Part shown: one piece after another, positions 25,543 through 36,957 of the stretch
Layout of the letters: each line of letters begins with the position of its first letter
How positions within the stretch are numbered: the stretch's first letter is position 1
Origin: Tubiluchus corallicola
Lineage: Eukaryota; Priapulida; Priapulimorpha; Priapulimorphida; Tubiluchidae
Direction of reading: 5' to 3'
Length of the DNA: 64,000 nt
NCBI GenBank assembly: GCA_030141605.1
Contig: JAQGDQ010000046.1
Location: forward strand, 372,001 to 436,000
The notes under the pieces: generated by a model
Databases searched by the model: none
What the model was told of the DNA's origin: nothing
Seen by the model: the letters and a program-made list of their open reading frames with translations, nothing else
Position numbers and translations under genes: made by a program

Positions 25543-27133
25543 ATGGACTCGCTGTGTAGTTTGACAAACCTAGAGCGAGTTACAAAAGCGTTTTTGTTTG
25601 TCACATCCGCCTGGTTTTTGTTCAGCGTAATCATTGAATTAAACAGTATCTCACAAAATTCGGTTCCTGTTTTCTCTTATGCTACGAAACAACGGATAAC
25701 GTTAGCGTGAGTTTATTTTGTGTTATTTTTAACTTATTTTATAATAATGGAGAGGAAAAGCGTATAAAGTGTATTACATGTGTCAGTTGTATATTTATCA
25801 TCTGACTGCATTAGGGTTTTTATTGTTTGTATGGGTTGTTTTACAGTATTAGGTGTAATATTGTCAAACTGCAAATGGTTCGTCATTTTGTTATTTTTTG
25901 TAAATAATTTCAGTTAAACCAGCGAATATATTATCCGCAAGAGAAAAGCGAATACAAACATCTCTGTTTGAACTAGAGCAACAAAAGACTAAGCACAATC
26001 GCGGCACACGTAAAAAGTATGTAGATTACTGTAATGACAGGTAATGGAAGAATAAACCGCTGCGTAGCCGATTTTGGGGCCTGAGTTTACATTTTACATA
26101 ATTTATTAATGCACACAAACAGTTTCTGCATAACCATCATATCTATATATAATCTTGTTATTGTTGCTGAAGTTATTATTAAATAAAAATATCAAGTTTT
26201 GAATTAGTGATATTAGGCCTGACATACTACGTTTCCTTTTTCAGAATTAATGATTCCCAAATGGACACTGGTGAAAATTTGCATACAGAACAGCCACCGT
26301 GCCCTAAACAACCACCTGGCCTTACGGGAGCATTTAAACCTGTCATTAAGGAAGACGTGGTCCGTGGCAAACTACGTACCTTGAAGCGACTAACTGGGGG
26401 TGTTTACCACCCTCCTAACTGTACTGCACAACAATCTGTTGTAATTGTTGTTCCATATAGAGACAGAGAGAGTCATCTGTTGACTCTTCTTGCAAATCTA
26501 CACCCACTGCTGCAGAAACAGCAAAGGAGTTATCGTATCGTCGTCGCTGAACAAGAAGGTAACGAAACTTTCAACAAAGGCGTGATAATGAATGCTGCGT
26601 TTGTTGAAGCTAAAAAGCTTAGTCAGTTTGAATGTGTGATATTTCACGATGTTGACCTTATTCCTGAGAATGATAAGAACATATACAAATGTGTGGAACA
26701 ACCTTATCACATGTCCTATGTTATCAACAGGACTGGCACTTATAAAGTTGGCTATCGCGCCTTGGTAGGTGGTGTTTTAGCATTTAAAAAACAGCACTTC
26801 GAATTGGTGAACGGTTACTCGAACGAATTTTGGGGTTGGGGTGGAGAAGATGATGATATGGAAATGAGAATAAAATACTCCAAACTTCAAGTCAAACGGC
26901 CATCCAAACAAGAAGGACGGTATCATATGCTAAGGCACGTTAAAAGACCACCTTCCGGTTTAAAAAAAAAATTATTTAAAACATCAATGTTCAGACTAAA
27001 AACTGATGGCCTTAACAAGTTAAATTATACTGTGGTGTCGCTTTCCGAAGAGCCGCTTTATACGTATCTGTTAGTGAGGATTGAAATAAAATCACCTATC
27101 AAATGTGATGAGAAATGTATTTTAGCAACTTAA
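25543..27133 (+). CDS. Beta-1,4-galactosyltransferase family protein (type II Golgi enzyme), 350 residues
   Basis: Two coding exons join in phase 2: 25543-25706 (GTGAGT donor) and 26245-27133 (TTTTTCAG acceptor, stop TAA). The first exon encodes a 15-residue cytoplasmic end and a signal anchor (about residues 16-33). The second holds the whole catalytic domain in family order: CPKQPPGLTG (74-83), VPYRDRE (124-130), the metal-binding DVD (190-192), GGVLAFKKQHF (230-240), WGWGGEDDD (251-259), and the Met283/His286 pair in HMLRH that matches the Mn-binding residues of the family. Such enzymes move galactose (or GalNAc) from UDP-sugar to N-acetylglucosamine or xylose on glycans in the Golgi lumen. 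The acceptor cannot be predicted. An additional exon-like segment at 25914-26040 does not fit the frame (see finding). An AATAAA lies at 27392-27397. Confidence 0.93.
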
Positions 27134-27391
27134 TGTGACATTGGACGTTGAACGGTGATTATGCTCTGCATCTCAAAAATGGATTTTAATTTATATCCTT
27201 ACTTAGAACTTGACAAAGGACCGAGTTTGAAAAAGAGAACATGCACTTATTTTTCAGTCAGGACCTGGTGTTGTTGTCTCTCTCATTTTAATATCATTAT
27301 AACTACGTGTTACACTGCTGCGACTGCAAGCCAAACTAGTTACCAATGAGATGAAGAAAAGGCCCTAATGTTCACCACCTAGTCTGGTCAA

Positions 27392-27397
27392 AATAAA
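27392..27397 (+). terminator. Poly(A) signal AATAAA of the galactosyltransferase gene
   Basis: It lies 259 bases past the stop codon and about 27 bases before a transposon inserted at TA 27422-27423. Confidence 0.5.
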
Positions 27398-27423
27398 GTA
27401 GGCCTATGACCAAGGCAAAAATA

Positions 27424-28435
27424 GTGTAACGCTAAATTTTTACACAGACATTCAGAAAATCGCCAAGAATAACATATTGAAAAGCACCTAAAGTCCATTT
27501 TAGGGAAAAAAAGTTATAGGCTTTAAATTCAAAGTGGCCTCTGATGCAGTTTCAGGTCAAAATAATTCAACCTAGCACTTTGGACAACTGGTGTAAAAGC
27601 ATACAATGATCTATCAGAAAAACAGTTTTTCAAAGTCATTCAAAGTCATTTTGTTTCAAAATGCTCGCCAATGCAGCTTAAAGGTCAAAATAACTCAACC
27701 AGGATTCTAGGAAGTCTTTGAGATGTACAGTATTTGCTTATTATCTTATCACGGGCACATGTAAGTAGAATGACGTAAACCCCTAAACAGTTCTGACTGA
27801 AATTAGAAACTTGTAATTATAAATTCGAAAAAAACGAAAATTGAAGCATGTAAGAAATTGAATTAAAAGTACCCTCAGGTGTCCTCAAAATGCTGTGAAA
27901 TGTAGAAAAAATACAAAGAAAATCTTTTTGATTATTGTAGTCACTCATCATCTCCTAATATCTTCAAGTAAGTTGATTAAATTATCTTTTAAGTAACAAT
28001 TCAAGGTCTATGAAGGCACTTTAACTACTTATTTATTCCAACCAAAATAAGTTGTCCTAGAACGCAAAAAACTACCTCCAAGTGCAGTAAAATGCACCTG
28101 CTCCCTCAAATCAGCTAGCTGCTCGTTAGGCCCTTGAGTAAAATGTCACCGCCAACATAATTTAGGCACTGATTGGTTTGATTTTAAAGCTGCTTTGGCG
28201 GCCATTTTGAAACAAAAGTGACAGAATAAACTTGAAACACTATTTTTCCGATAGACCATATGTACTTTTATTTCAGCTGGTAATACATTAATGCAGTCTA
28301 AAATTCTATTTGAGTTATTTTGATTACGAAGCTGCTTCGATAGACATTTAGAATTCAAAGCCCATAACTTTGTCCCTGGATGAACTCCACGGAATATGTT
28401 ACACTAGACACCTGAGCGAAAATTCAGCGTTACAC
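27424..28435. mobile_element. Foldback DNA transposon with about 290-base inverted arms and TA target duplication
   Basis: The left arm (27424 to about 27715) and right arm (about 28150 to 28435) are inverted, diverged copies. Tips are GTGTAACGCT on the left and its complement on the right, each flanked by TA. Matching internal blocks include AAAGTTATRGGCTTTRAATTC, CAAAATAAYTCAA and TTTGTTTCAAAATG. The middle (about 27716-28149) has no transposase. Long terminal inverted repeats and a TA duplication suggest a non-autonomous element mobilised by a Tc1/mariner-type transposase. The open frame 28146-28358 lies in the right arm and is not a gene. Confidence 0.75.
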
Positions 28436-29279
28436 TATCTCCGGGTGATACGTTTATTTGGTGTAATTTGACAGAACTAACAGGGTCTGTAACCTTTAGC
28501 ATTGTCACAGGTCAAAGCACCTGCGTGTATCGCATTTCTAAAATAATATTCTTTGTCTTCTGGAATTTTCAAGGTAGGCTCAACATTTTGCGCATGCTAT
28601 GGCTACACTTGTTGTGTTCGGAAAAATTGGCAGAAAAAAATCTAAAACAAAAATATCACACGGCCAAAGCGGACAAAAGACATAGATTCGAAAGAATATG
28701 GAACTATGAATGCTGTAACGTTCGTTCCCTAAATAAACTTTTGCCGCTATGTGATTTCTCTGATAAAGATCAATGGGAGATGATGAGTGACTACAATGTG
28801 TGCTTGGCAACCGAAATTAAGCATATGTAGGCCTGAGTAGTTGAAAGATGTGTAATTCCCAGAAAGTCGCTCAAGTGTGGCTTTATGTGTCATACAATCT
28901 CTGGGCAGTTGGAGCACACCGTCCGAATGTGGCCAAGATTCAATGTCTAATCTTAGCAGACTATGTCTGACAATTAAGCTATGTCGCGGTCCTGCCACAA
29001 TCATTTATATTAAGTAGGTTTTACAGCTGAGTACCAAACTAGATAAAAACAAACATTTTTACAGGGAATTTAAGATGCTGTAGATTTTCTATTCCTGAAA
29101 ACTCCCTCATTTATCTTTTATTTTTTTAGAACAAGTTACTTTGGAAGAGGCGAAGCCAGCTTCACAAAGCCATCGTTATTAATAGTTTATTCAGCGTAAT
29201 TTAGTGAAAGCCGTCACTAAGTTAACTTAGTGACGGCTTTGTGAAACCGGCCTCAGATTCGGTTCAATAAAAATCATTT
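28436..29279. other. Short intergenic stretch downstream of the peptide-precursor gene
   Basis: Holds the palindrome at 29207-29240. TTTATT at 29117-29122 is AATAAA on the minus strand and may be the poly(A) signal of the 29280-34002 gene. The open frame at 28468-28830 is not supported by any motif. Confidence 0.4.
29207..29240. repeat. Perfect 34-base palindrome with further outer inverted repeat
   Basis: The arms are AAAGCCGTCACTAAGTT and its exact complement, with no spacer. A looser inverted copy of the GGCTTTGTGAA part lies just to the left at about 29153-29171. The arrangement looks like a tiny foldback element end. It is about 40 bases downstream of the stop codon of the minus-strand peptide gene, so it could also form a hairpin in that transcript's 3' UTR. 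Confidence 0.7.
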
Positions 29280-32200
29280 CTATACAATATCATTGGCATC
29301 AATATACAGTACATCATCAGCATCATGAAGATAATAGCAGTCATCATCATGTTTGCTTCTTACAGCTGCAACTCTAAGCTTTCCTTTGCGTTTTCGGGGA
29401 CGACGACGTCGCCCAGTTGCAACCACATTGTCGTCATTACCTACAGCGATCATTCCTCGTGTTTTACTTCCGGATACGGCTACATCGTCTTCTCCTTTGT
29501 TTGTAACTACAACACGTCTTCTGGTTCCAGCAATAACTCCTCCTTCGTTGCCAAGAGCTTCAGCAACAAGAAGTGTTTCCAAAAGGTCATCGTCGTCATT
29601 TGCATCACTTCCTCCTGTTTCCAAAACTCTCCGTGCTCCCGTACGTTTCCTCCCTCGACGTCGCTTAGCAATGACTACGTTGTCATCATCACCAGTAACA
29701 ATAATGGCATCACTGTTCTTGTTATCGGACCTATTACTTGTTGTTCCAGCCACCACTGCATTGTTATTCTTTATTACTTGCGAAGCAATAAGGGTTTTCG
29801 TAAGGAAATCTTTATCATTCTCTTTCTCATCTAAAATCTTTGAAGCCACTAAAGTATTGATTAATGCCTCGTTTCTATCGTCCTCTCGATCGTTTATCAA
29901 CGTTGAAGCAGCAAGTGTTCTTCCAAGGGTTCTGCGCCGGATTGCCTCTAACGCGAGTGGACTATTTCCAGCGGTACGACTATTAGACCGTCCTCTGATT
30001 CTGCTTCGCAATCGCCCACGCCCACCAATAACCTACAACACAGACATTGCATTCAGAGATTTCAGTAATTTCATAAAAGTTAAATTTAATATATTTAAAC
30101 GAATCAAAAACTGATAAACGGTAACGCTCAGAATCTCCTCCTTAATTCCAAATATAATTCGCTTCTAGTCTCTATAGATTAATAATTGTACATTAGCTAT
30201 GTCATTTAACCTGTGTGTGCAAAGTCACTGGCGCAAATCTAAGCTTAGCACGGATTTTTTTTTTATTTTCTCGTTTTCTTCATATGGATTCGGATTTTCT
30301 TATGGAAAATTGGATGTAGTTTAAACCATTGTTAATCATAAAATTAAGAACATAAACAATAATCTCCCTTAATATTGCTTATCCTGCTTTAACTAGTACC
30401 TATACCTAGTGTATCCTGAACCTGATATATCTGCACTAGATGCCCTATATGCTATCTCATCTTGTCTTATCCTACAGCCTACTACGACAATAAGATACCT
30501 AATTACATAGCACAGTGAACAGTGCAGAAATTCAGTAATGTCCGCTTATAGATCCTATTTGTCACACAGATTACCCAGAATTGAACGATTCTCATCTAAT
30601 AAACGTCCGGACTAGATAGCATCTTTGCGGAACGTTATAAACATGCGTGAGATAATTGTGTGCTGCTGTTATCCATGTGTTTTAATGCATGGATTAATTT
30701 TTTTTATTGTACATATATTTAAATGTTGCTGTGGGAAGCCAACTCGTAGATTATAGCTCTATTTTTGACACAGTAAGCCACAAAGACATAATTACTGCAC
30801 TTTGTAATTGATTATAATATGGATATGTAGTTATTTAACAAACCATCTCAGCAAGTAAAAATTGACGAAATTCGGTTTGATGTTATGAACATAAACATCG
30901 GAACGGCACAAGGCGGTGTAGTAGCTGCTATATTATTCAATTTGTACGAATAGTATTGTAGCATTTGGAATCAACAGCAAACTTATCAAATTTGCCCATG
31001 ACACTACTTTTCTTAAAAGTGTTAAGTGAACATTTTTTGCCTTATCAATATGAAGTCGTGTCAGTATCAAATTCATTAAATAAATATCATCGTTAACAAA
31101 TTTCAATCTCCTTTGTTACCAAAATTACATTAGTGAAATAAAAGAGGCTTTCTATTCATCCTGCCAAAAGTGAGAACAAATATAATAGTTTTATACCATC
31201 AGCTGTTCTGCTTAACAGTTAACATCAACAGTTAACAATTCCATAAGTTATAACTGTTGTAAAATACATTGATTAATTTTTAAGTGTATAATGCTTTCAT
31301 GTAATTTTAGGCCTGTATTGTATTTGTAATCTTTTAACTGCATGTGCATGTGTATATATAGGCATATAGATTGTGTAATTTTTAAATTAATTTGTTGTAA
31401 CACTGAAGCGCATTTTTAGTGCAGTAATTAAATCTTATCGTCATTTGTTTTTAATATAGTCGCTAAGTGTGATCGTCTAACTTTGCTGTTGTCATGCCGG
31501 TGAAAAATCGAGATGGTGCGAAGCCGGCTGCTTTTACAACAAATTTAACGAGTTTAATTGCTTCTTCTGGTAAAACAAAGCTTTAGACGGCTTACTGAGC
31601 TTACGTGAAACAAAATAACAAAAGAAACAAACAAAACAGCAGAATATTCATAAATATACATGGCCATGCCCATGGACATTCAAAAAATACTTAATGCAAT
31701 CTACCTTTACCCCGTTACCCAAACATGCAAAGGCATCTTCTAGTCCAATATTGTAAGAGGAGTTCAGCGACAAAGTAATTTGCTCTGATTTTCACATTTT
31801 GGATCCTATCGATGCGATCTTTAAACCGGAGATCATCTTCCTGTACCATTCTATGAGAACCTGTCACAAGTGTCTATCCTGTAGGTTTCATGATTCTAGC
31901 TGTTATATTTATGCCGTTATTGACATGATCCCATTTTAGCACTTTTGCCCGTGTCGAATTTAAACTATACTACAAAACAATTAATTTAAATTATATTTTA
32001 GAGAGTAAAAGGTGCTTCAAATCTCCTTTAAAGCTGTATGCCTATCGCATTTTTGAGAAATAGTGTGTGAAGCTAATATCCACTTTTACATTTCGACATT
32101 AAGCAAAATGATTTTGTCAGTTCGCTAATCTCTACAAAATTAAATTAATTTCTATTTATGCCTTAAACTGGTTTGAACGTGATAATGTAAAAACACTACT

Positions 32201-33021
32201 GATAGTAAAATTAATTATTTCGCAATTGTCCGAAAACTCGCTGTATGGTCAAGTTGCGTGCTTTGTTACGAAGAAAAGCAGCACAAGATCTAGTTAATAA
32301 GTACAAGGGTAACCTATCATGGTCGCTGGTCAAAACATTAGTTCTGATTTCACTAAAAAGAAATGCAATTTCTAATTAACCAAGCATGCGAATTCAATGG
32401 AGGCCATATTATCCCCGACAGAGCCTCGAGTACAGACCACGGGTGAAAAAGTGACAAGTTCTGATTGTAGTGATACTTTTTAAGTCAATCACAACAGCAG
32501 GCCTACTTATATACATGTTTTAAATATTGTGAAAAAATATTTGGAAATATTTCACAGAAACTGTCGTTTAAGGCATTTGCTTTCACAGAAGCGAAATCTT
32601 ATCACAGTGTTGCATTGCACAGTCAAAAACGGTCACTAGTCTGATTTCCTTTTGCTCTTTAAGTGTCGTTTGTACGATTATGTTAATTTTTATGTATTTT
32701 TCTTGTATGTTACAAACATCATCTACTTGTGTGCCAAACTTTAACTGATTTGTGCCAATACTGTTTTTAGTTCCAAGAATTAGCAAGATTATTTCAGACA
32801 AGACCTATGATTTTTTTTACTCCAACTGCAACACTTAGCCTATAACACTAACTTAATACCGAAGTGTAAAGAATGTGCAAAATGTTGCACTTGGAATAAA
32901 AAAATCATTTATGTGTAGGCCCTACAAAATCACGTAACTGGTATGTATAACATATAGCAATAGCATATGCGTACAGGATAATTAGGACTGTTGCACAAAA
33001 GGATTTGGTGATGATGGTGAC

Positions 33022-33062
<41 letters not shown>

Positions 33063-34002
33063 CGAAACAACAACAATAACGATTTCAATAATGATGATAG
33101 CGATTATGGCGATAATGGCGATGATTGTGGTGATGATGAAAACGGTGTTGTTTGTAATTTTCGTGCTTTGTTTGAGCTTTGTAACGTAGTACTATAGGCC
33201 CGGCTGTCTTTTAGCACTCAGAATCATTAATAACATAATAAAAGATTATCAAAGCTTACCCTGACAGCTTCACCTTCTTGAACATGTGTTACTGAAAAAA
33301 AGAAAAAACACACTAAAATCATACAAGTCTCACATTCCAAAAATAATAAAATAAAATCGCTTGAAATAAGATTAACCGTTTGAACCAGTAACAAAACTGT
33401 GCTAATCCATATGATGATGAACATGAAATCGAAAACGACTACATTAAACAGAACCTCAGCAGACTGAAAAATAAAACACATTATTGATAAAATACATACA
33501 TACAAATTCCATAAATAAAACGACGAGGAAAAAAGTGGATTTAGGCTATAAGCAGTGTTTTTATAAATATATTTAGAAATGTCTGGAGTAAGCCTATGAA
33601 AAACAGCAAGAATACGAATAAGATACTACAATGAACAAGGTATTGTTGGGTTGATCGCAAATCAGACCCAACAGTGATTTTAATTTCATACATTTTCGTG
33701 TGAAACTTTTTTTACGAGTAATATTTTATTCCTTTACGCTTTCCGTTCTTGAACATATAAGGTTAGCTTTAGTTACTGTGGCAATTATTTCACATAAAAA
33801 TTTTAAAAAGACTATTAAATCCGGCATTGAGTGTCGTGTCTTAAAAGTTATATTAAGATATTTATGAGTTAAAAATGAGAAAACAATTGAATAAAAATTT
33901 TGTTTGCAACACATTCGTACAGTATGATACGAAATTTGTATACTCACGTATGAAGACTGTCACAGTATATAATAAAAACAAGTTAAAAGAGGGCCTAAGC
34001 AT
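29280..34002 (-). CDS. Secreted polybasic/polyacidic repeat precursor, 279 residues (putative multi-peptide precursor)
   Basis: I do not recognise a named family. Three exons on the minus strand: 34002-33948, 33291-33260 and 30032-29280, joining in phases 1 and 0. Exon 1 encodes a hydrophobic signal peptide starting MLRPSFNLFLLYTVTVFI. The 32-base micro-exon 2 encodes THVQEGEAVR, close to exon 2 of the gene at 41586. Exon 3 (250 codons) encodes basic blocks (residues 34-44, 61-67, 152-164, 200-202, 237-249, such as KRRRGRKRTGARR) alternating with acidic spacers (77-84, 143-146, 172-178, 228-230). Three TL-x-AS units recur about every 20 residues (68-116). A GDDDN/GNDDN unit followed by RRR occurs twice. 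A TATAAAT lies at 34045-34051, about 45 bases upstream of the ATG. Likely a secreted cationic-peptide precursor; an alternative is an extracellular matrix or neuropeptide precursor. The exon 1 link is inferred from phase, TATA box and signal peptide. Confidence 0.6.
30735..31040 (+). pseudogene. Decayed LINE reverse-transcriptase fragment
   Basis: Broken frames spell reverse-transcriptase blocks in order: DYSSIFDTVSHKDIITAL (about 30755-30808), GTAQGGVVAAILFNLY (about 30902-30950), which corresponds to the GxPQGxxxxPxLFNLY block, and IKFAHDTTFLKS (about 30982-31020), a damaged xADDT active-site block. Stops and frame shifts separate them, so it is dead. It lies in the long intron of the 29280-34002 gene, on the opposite strand. 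Confidence 0.75.
32115..32640 (+). repeat. Dispersed repeat, copy 1 (partner at 52605-53152)
   Basis: About 525 bases parallel the copy near 53 kb in the same orientation. Shared blocks include TATGGTCAAGTTG, AGTTAATAA, AGTTCTGATTT, AACGAAATGCAATT/AAAGAAATGCAATT, GCGAATTCAATGGAG and GTGAAAAAGTG. The copies are diverged and neither has a coding frame. It is an unclassified, non-coding mobile-element relic. Confidence 0.8.
33008..33063. repeat. (GAT)n microsatellite
   Basis: Nearly pure GAT triplets with a few interruptions, in the intron between exons 2 and 3 of the minus-strand peptide gene. Confidence 0.9.
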
Positions 34003-34044
34003 CTTTATGAAGTGACTGAAATTGTGTTTTCTCACTTTGCATGG

Positions 34045-34051
34045 ATTTATA
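34045..34051 (-). promoter_or_regulatory. TATA box of the 29280-34002 gene
   Basis: TATAAAT on the minus strand, about 45 bases upstream of the proposed ATG at 34002, leaving a very short 5' UTR. It supports the first-exon choice. Confidence 0.5.
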
Positions 34052-34796
34052 AGCGCCGCGTCGTTATTTATGTCAGTAGACGTTACCCTTACTCTGTAAG
34101 AAGCCTCATATTGAAAATTAGTTTATCAATCTTTCTCGTGCAGCATATTACCTGCATAACACAATTTTATTTAGGTTAGCTTATTAGAGCCACCATGTCC
34201 ACCTTAATTGTGAACAGGTTCACTTTATTAGAGTATTGTGAACATGCAGTTTAGCCTACATAAGAAACTAATACAAATTTAGCTTTGATTAGATCTTAAT
34301 TTAACTAGTTACATTAATTAGGCTAATAAAAAGGGGTTTGGTCGTCACAACTCTCCTACTCAATATTCATTAAGATATTTTCTTACTCAGTTTTCTTTTG
34401 TGGACCACGAAAAAATTAGTATATTCGTTACCGTGGATCAGTTTGTGATAAGCTTAGTGTGCTTGCAGGCGTACGCTAAGTAGCTGAATCAAATACTGTT
34501 TAATCATGCCTAGCAAATGTTGAATGTACTTATAATTTTACGAAGTAGTTATTATTTGTCGAGTTTTTTCTTTAGTATCTTCTGTCTATAAGCCAGGTTC
34601 AGAAAATTAGACTAAAATAACGTAGTCACAAGAAGACATCAATACAAAAATAAAACTCCTACTATCAGATTTTAATTTTAGTTTTTTCCCATTGTATGTA
34701 CACGGAAATCTCATTGAATTGTTCCCTCTCTGTATTGTGTTTGCTTAATTTTCATAATTAATCAATATCGATTATCGGAACTTTAGTTTTCTTCTT

Positions 34797-35105
<309 letters not shown>

Positions 35106-36714
35106 TTAATGTCTTATTTCCTTATTTGTTAGCACAGTTCTTTAATACATTGATAATATTGCCAACATACCTGTATTATATATCAATGTACGTTACAATA
35201 GGTCTATTGAAATTTCATAACATTATTTAATATTAATTCTCCACGGCGCTACATGCAAAATTTTTGTTAATGCGAAACACTTTGCGTAAAACTATTTACA
35301 CAATATTTTCATGCGAAAATTTTCAACTGCTGCAGATTCATTGGGCCTGCTAGAATAATAAAATTCTGCTTTAATGTCTCTTCTCTGTCTGTGAAACCAC
35401 TGTTTATATATCTAAACTGAGTACGCTTTTCTTCAATAGAAAATACTAAGAAAGAACAGAAAATAATATGTTCCACCAAGAAGCCACATTGAACCCGTAC
35501 ATGTGCAGGGCTCAAAAACAAGTATAGTACTCAATAACTGTCAATTAGTAACATTTTTTAAAGCTTTCCTAGCTATTGAGAGACACATCGCATTAAAAAT
35601 TTTCTGCCAATGGGTGGACCGGGCCGAAACCAATGGATATCGAAGACTTGAACTGCGAAAAAGCTTAGTCCTCAATCAGCGTTGATTTGTCAACATTTGA
35701 CTTTATTACTAAACAACTAAATCGGAAAGCGTCAGCACAACCGTAAAAACTGTGTTTATTTTCTAAGTAAGAGATTAAGCATTATAATCATTTTTGTAAA
35801 CTGGCAAAAATCTATAATGTATAATTTTGAGTTTAAGCCAAGTTACCCGTAAATTTTTGAGATGCAAGTGTGAAACTAATTTCGTTGTTTAGTTAGTACG
35901 AATATTGTAACAATCAACTTAAAATCTGGGTAGCGTTGAGGGTAAGATTTTTTAAAGGCTAACAAAATATGCTATATTTAAGTAGCATTCCTTCTTGATT
36001 TCTGTTTGTGCTACAAAGTTACAATATTTCTGGAGCCTTTAACTCACAAAATTAAGGAGGCGTATTTTTGCCTGTTTATTTTAAATTTTCTAACGTTATT
36101 TTGTGGGAAATATTGATCCAGTAAAATAAACAAAAATCTACTTTGCAATAAATAATTCTTCTAGCTGTTTGTGCACTGGTGGTCGTTCCATTCCTGCGTA
36201 AAATTAATGTCTGTCTGTTTAAAATGACGAAATTAGAAAGCTATTTGCACGTGGTCTAATGTTATTTTAACGATTTAACTCGTTCCTTTAAATGAAACAA
36301 ACAGTAACCTACTGGACTATTTCTCCAAACGGTGAAAGAGGTTTGTAAGTGATTTATCGAGACATGGCCTCTTCTAGTTAGTGTTGAAAACAACTTATCA
36401 ATAAAATACTGCGCGATGCATGGGTACATCATGAATTCATAATGAGCCACAAACAAGTTATCAGTTATACACTTTTAGCTTTAATGCGATGCTGCATAAT
36501 TTGATGTGCAATATGAATACCTGGATATTGTCTGTGATTATGATATGTTGGAACAGGGTATTAAGTGCTCAGTGGTCAGCTTATATGGATTTTTTAAACA
36601 GACAGTTTTATTATATATTTATAGTAACACTTTTTTTATTTCTGATTGTTAATTATTGTAAATGTATTTTAAGAATTGGACTTATGTAAAATTTAAATGG
36701 TCCTAGTTAACAGG

Positions 36715-36957
36715 AAAGATGTTGTAGGCCTCTACCCTAGTGGTATGGCTGCCGAACCAAGGGTTGGGGTTCAAATCGCACTCATGGAGGGTTTTTTGTA
36801 CCATATCCCACTCGAATAGAATAAAAGGAAGAAAGGCGGCCAAGTGATAGGCCACTCGTCTGTCGTCCGTATGTGCCGAGGCTACCAAAATAGATGCTGT
36901 ATCCATCTATCCCAACTTCTTCTTCTTTTTCTTCTCTTCCTCCTCCTTCTTCTTCTA
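36715..36957 (+). repeat. tRNA-derived SINE with (CTT)n-like tail
   Basis: An A-box-like TAGTGGTATGGC (36738-36749) and a B box GGTTCAAATCG (36768-36778) are spaced as in a tRNA head. A unique body follows (ending TGCCGAGGCTACC... ATCCATCTATCCC) and then a CTTCTTCTTC-rich tail to 36957. It would be transcribed by RNA polymerase III if alive. The ORF on the minus strand inside it is not a gene. Confidence 0.65.

Noticed and set aside
26498-26710. Antisense open frame inside the galactosyltransferase exon
   Set aside because: Shadow of the real gene; no independent support.
28468-28830. 120-codon open frame on +
   Set aside because: Starts at the edge of a transposon, has no recognisable motif, no paralogue and no promoter signal.
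29353-30114. 253-codon open frame on the + strand opposite the repeat-precursor exon
   Set aside because: It mirrors the GAT/CGT-rich codons of the minus-strand gene, has no signal peptide or domain, and the minus frame has splice sites, phase and a paralogous micro-exon in its favour. It is Ser/Pro/Arg-rich by composition.
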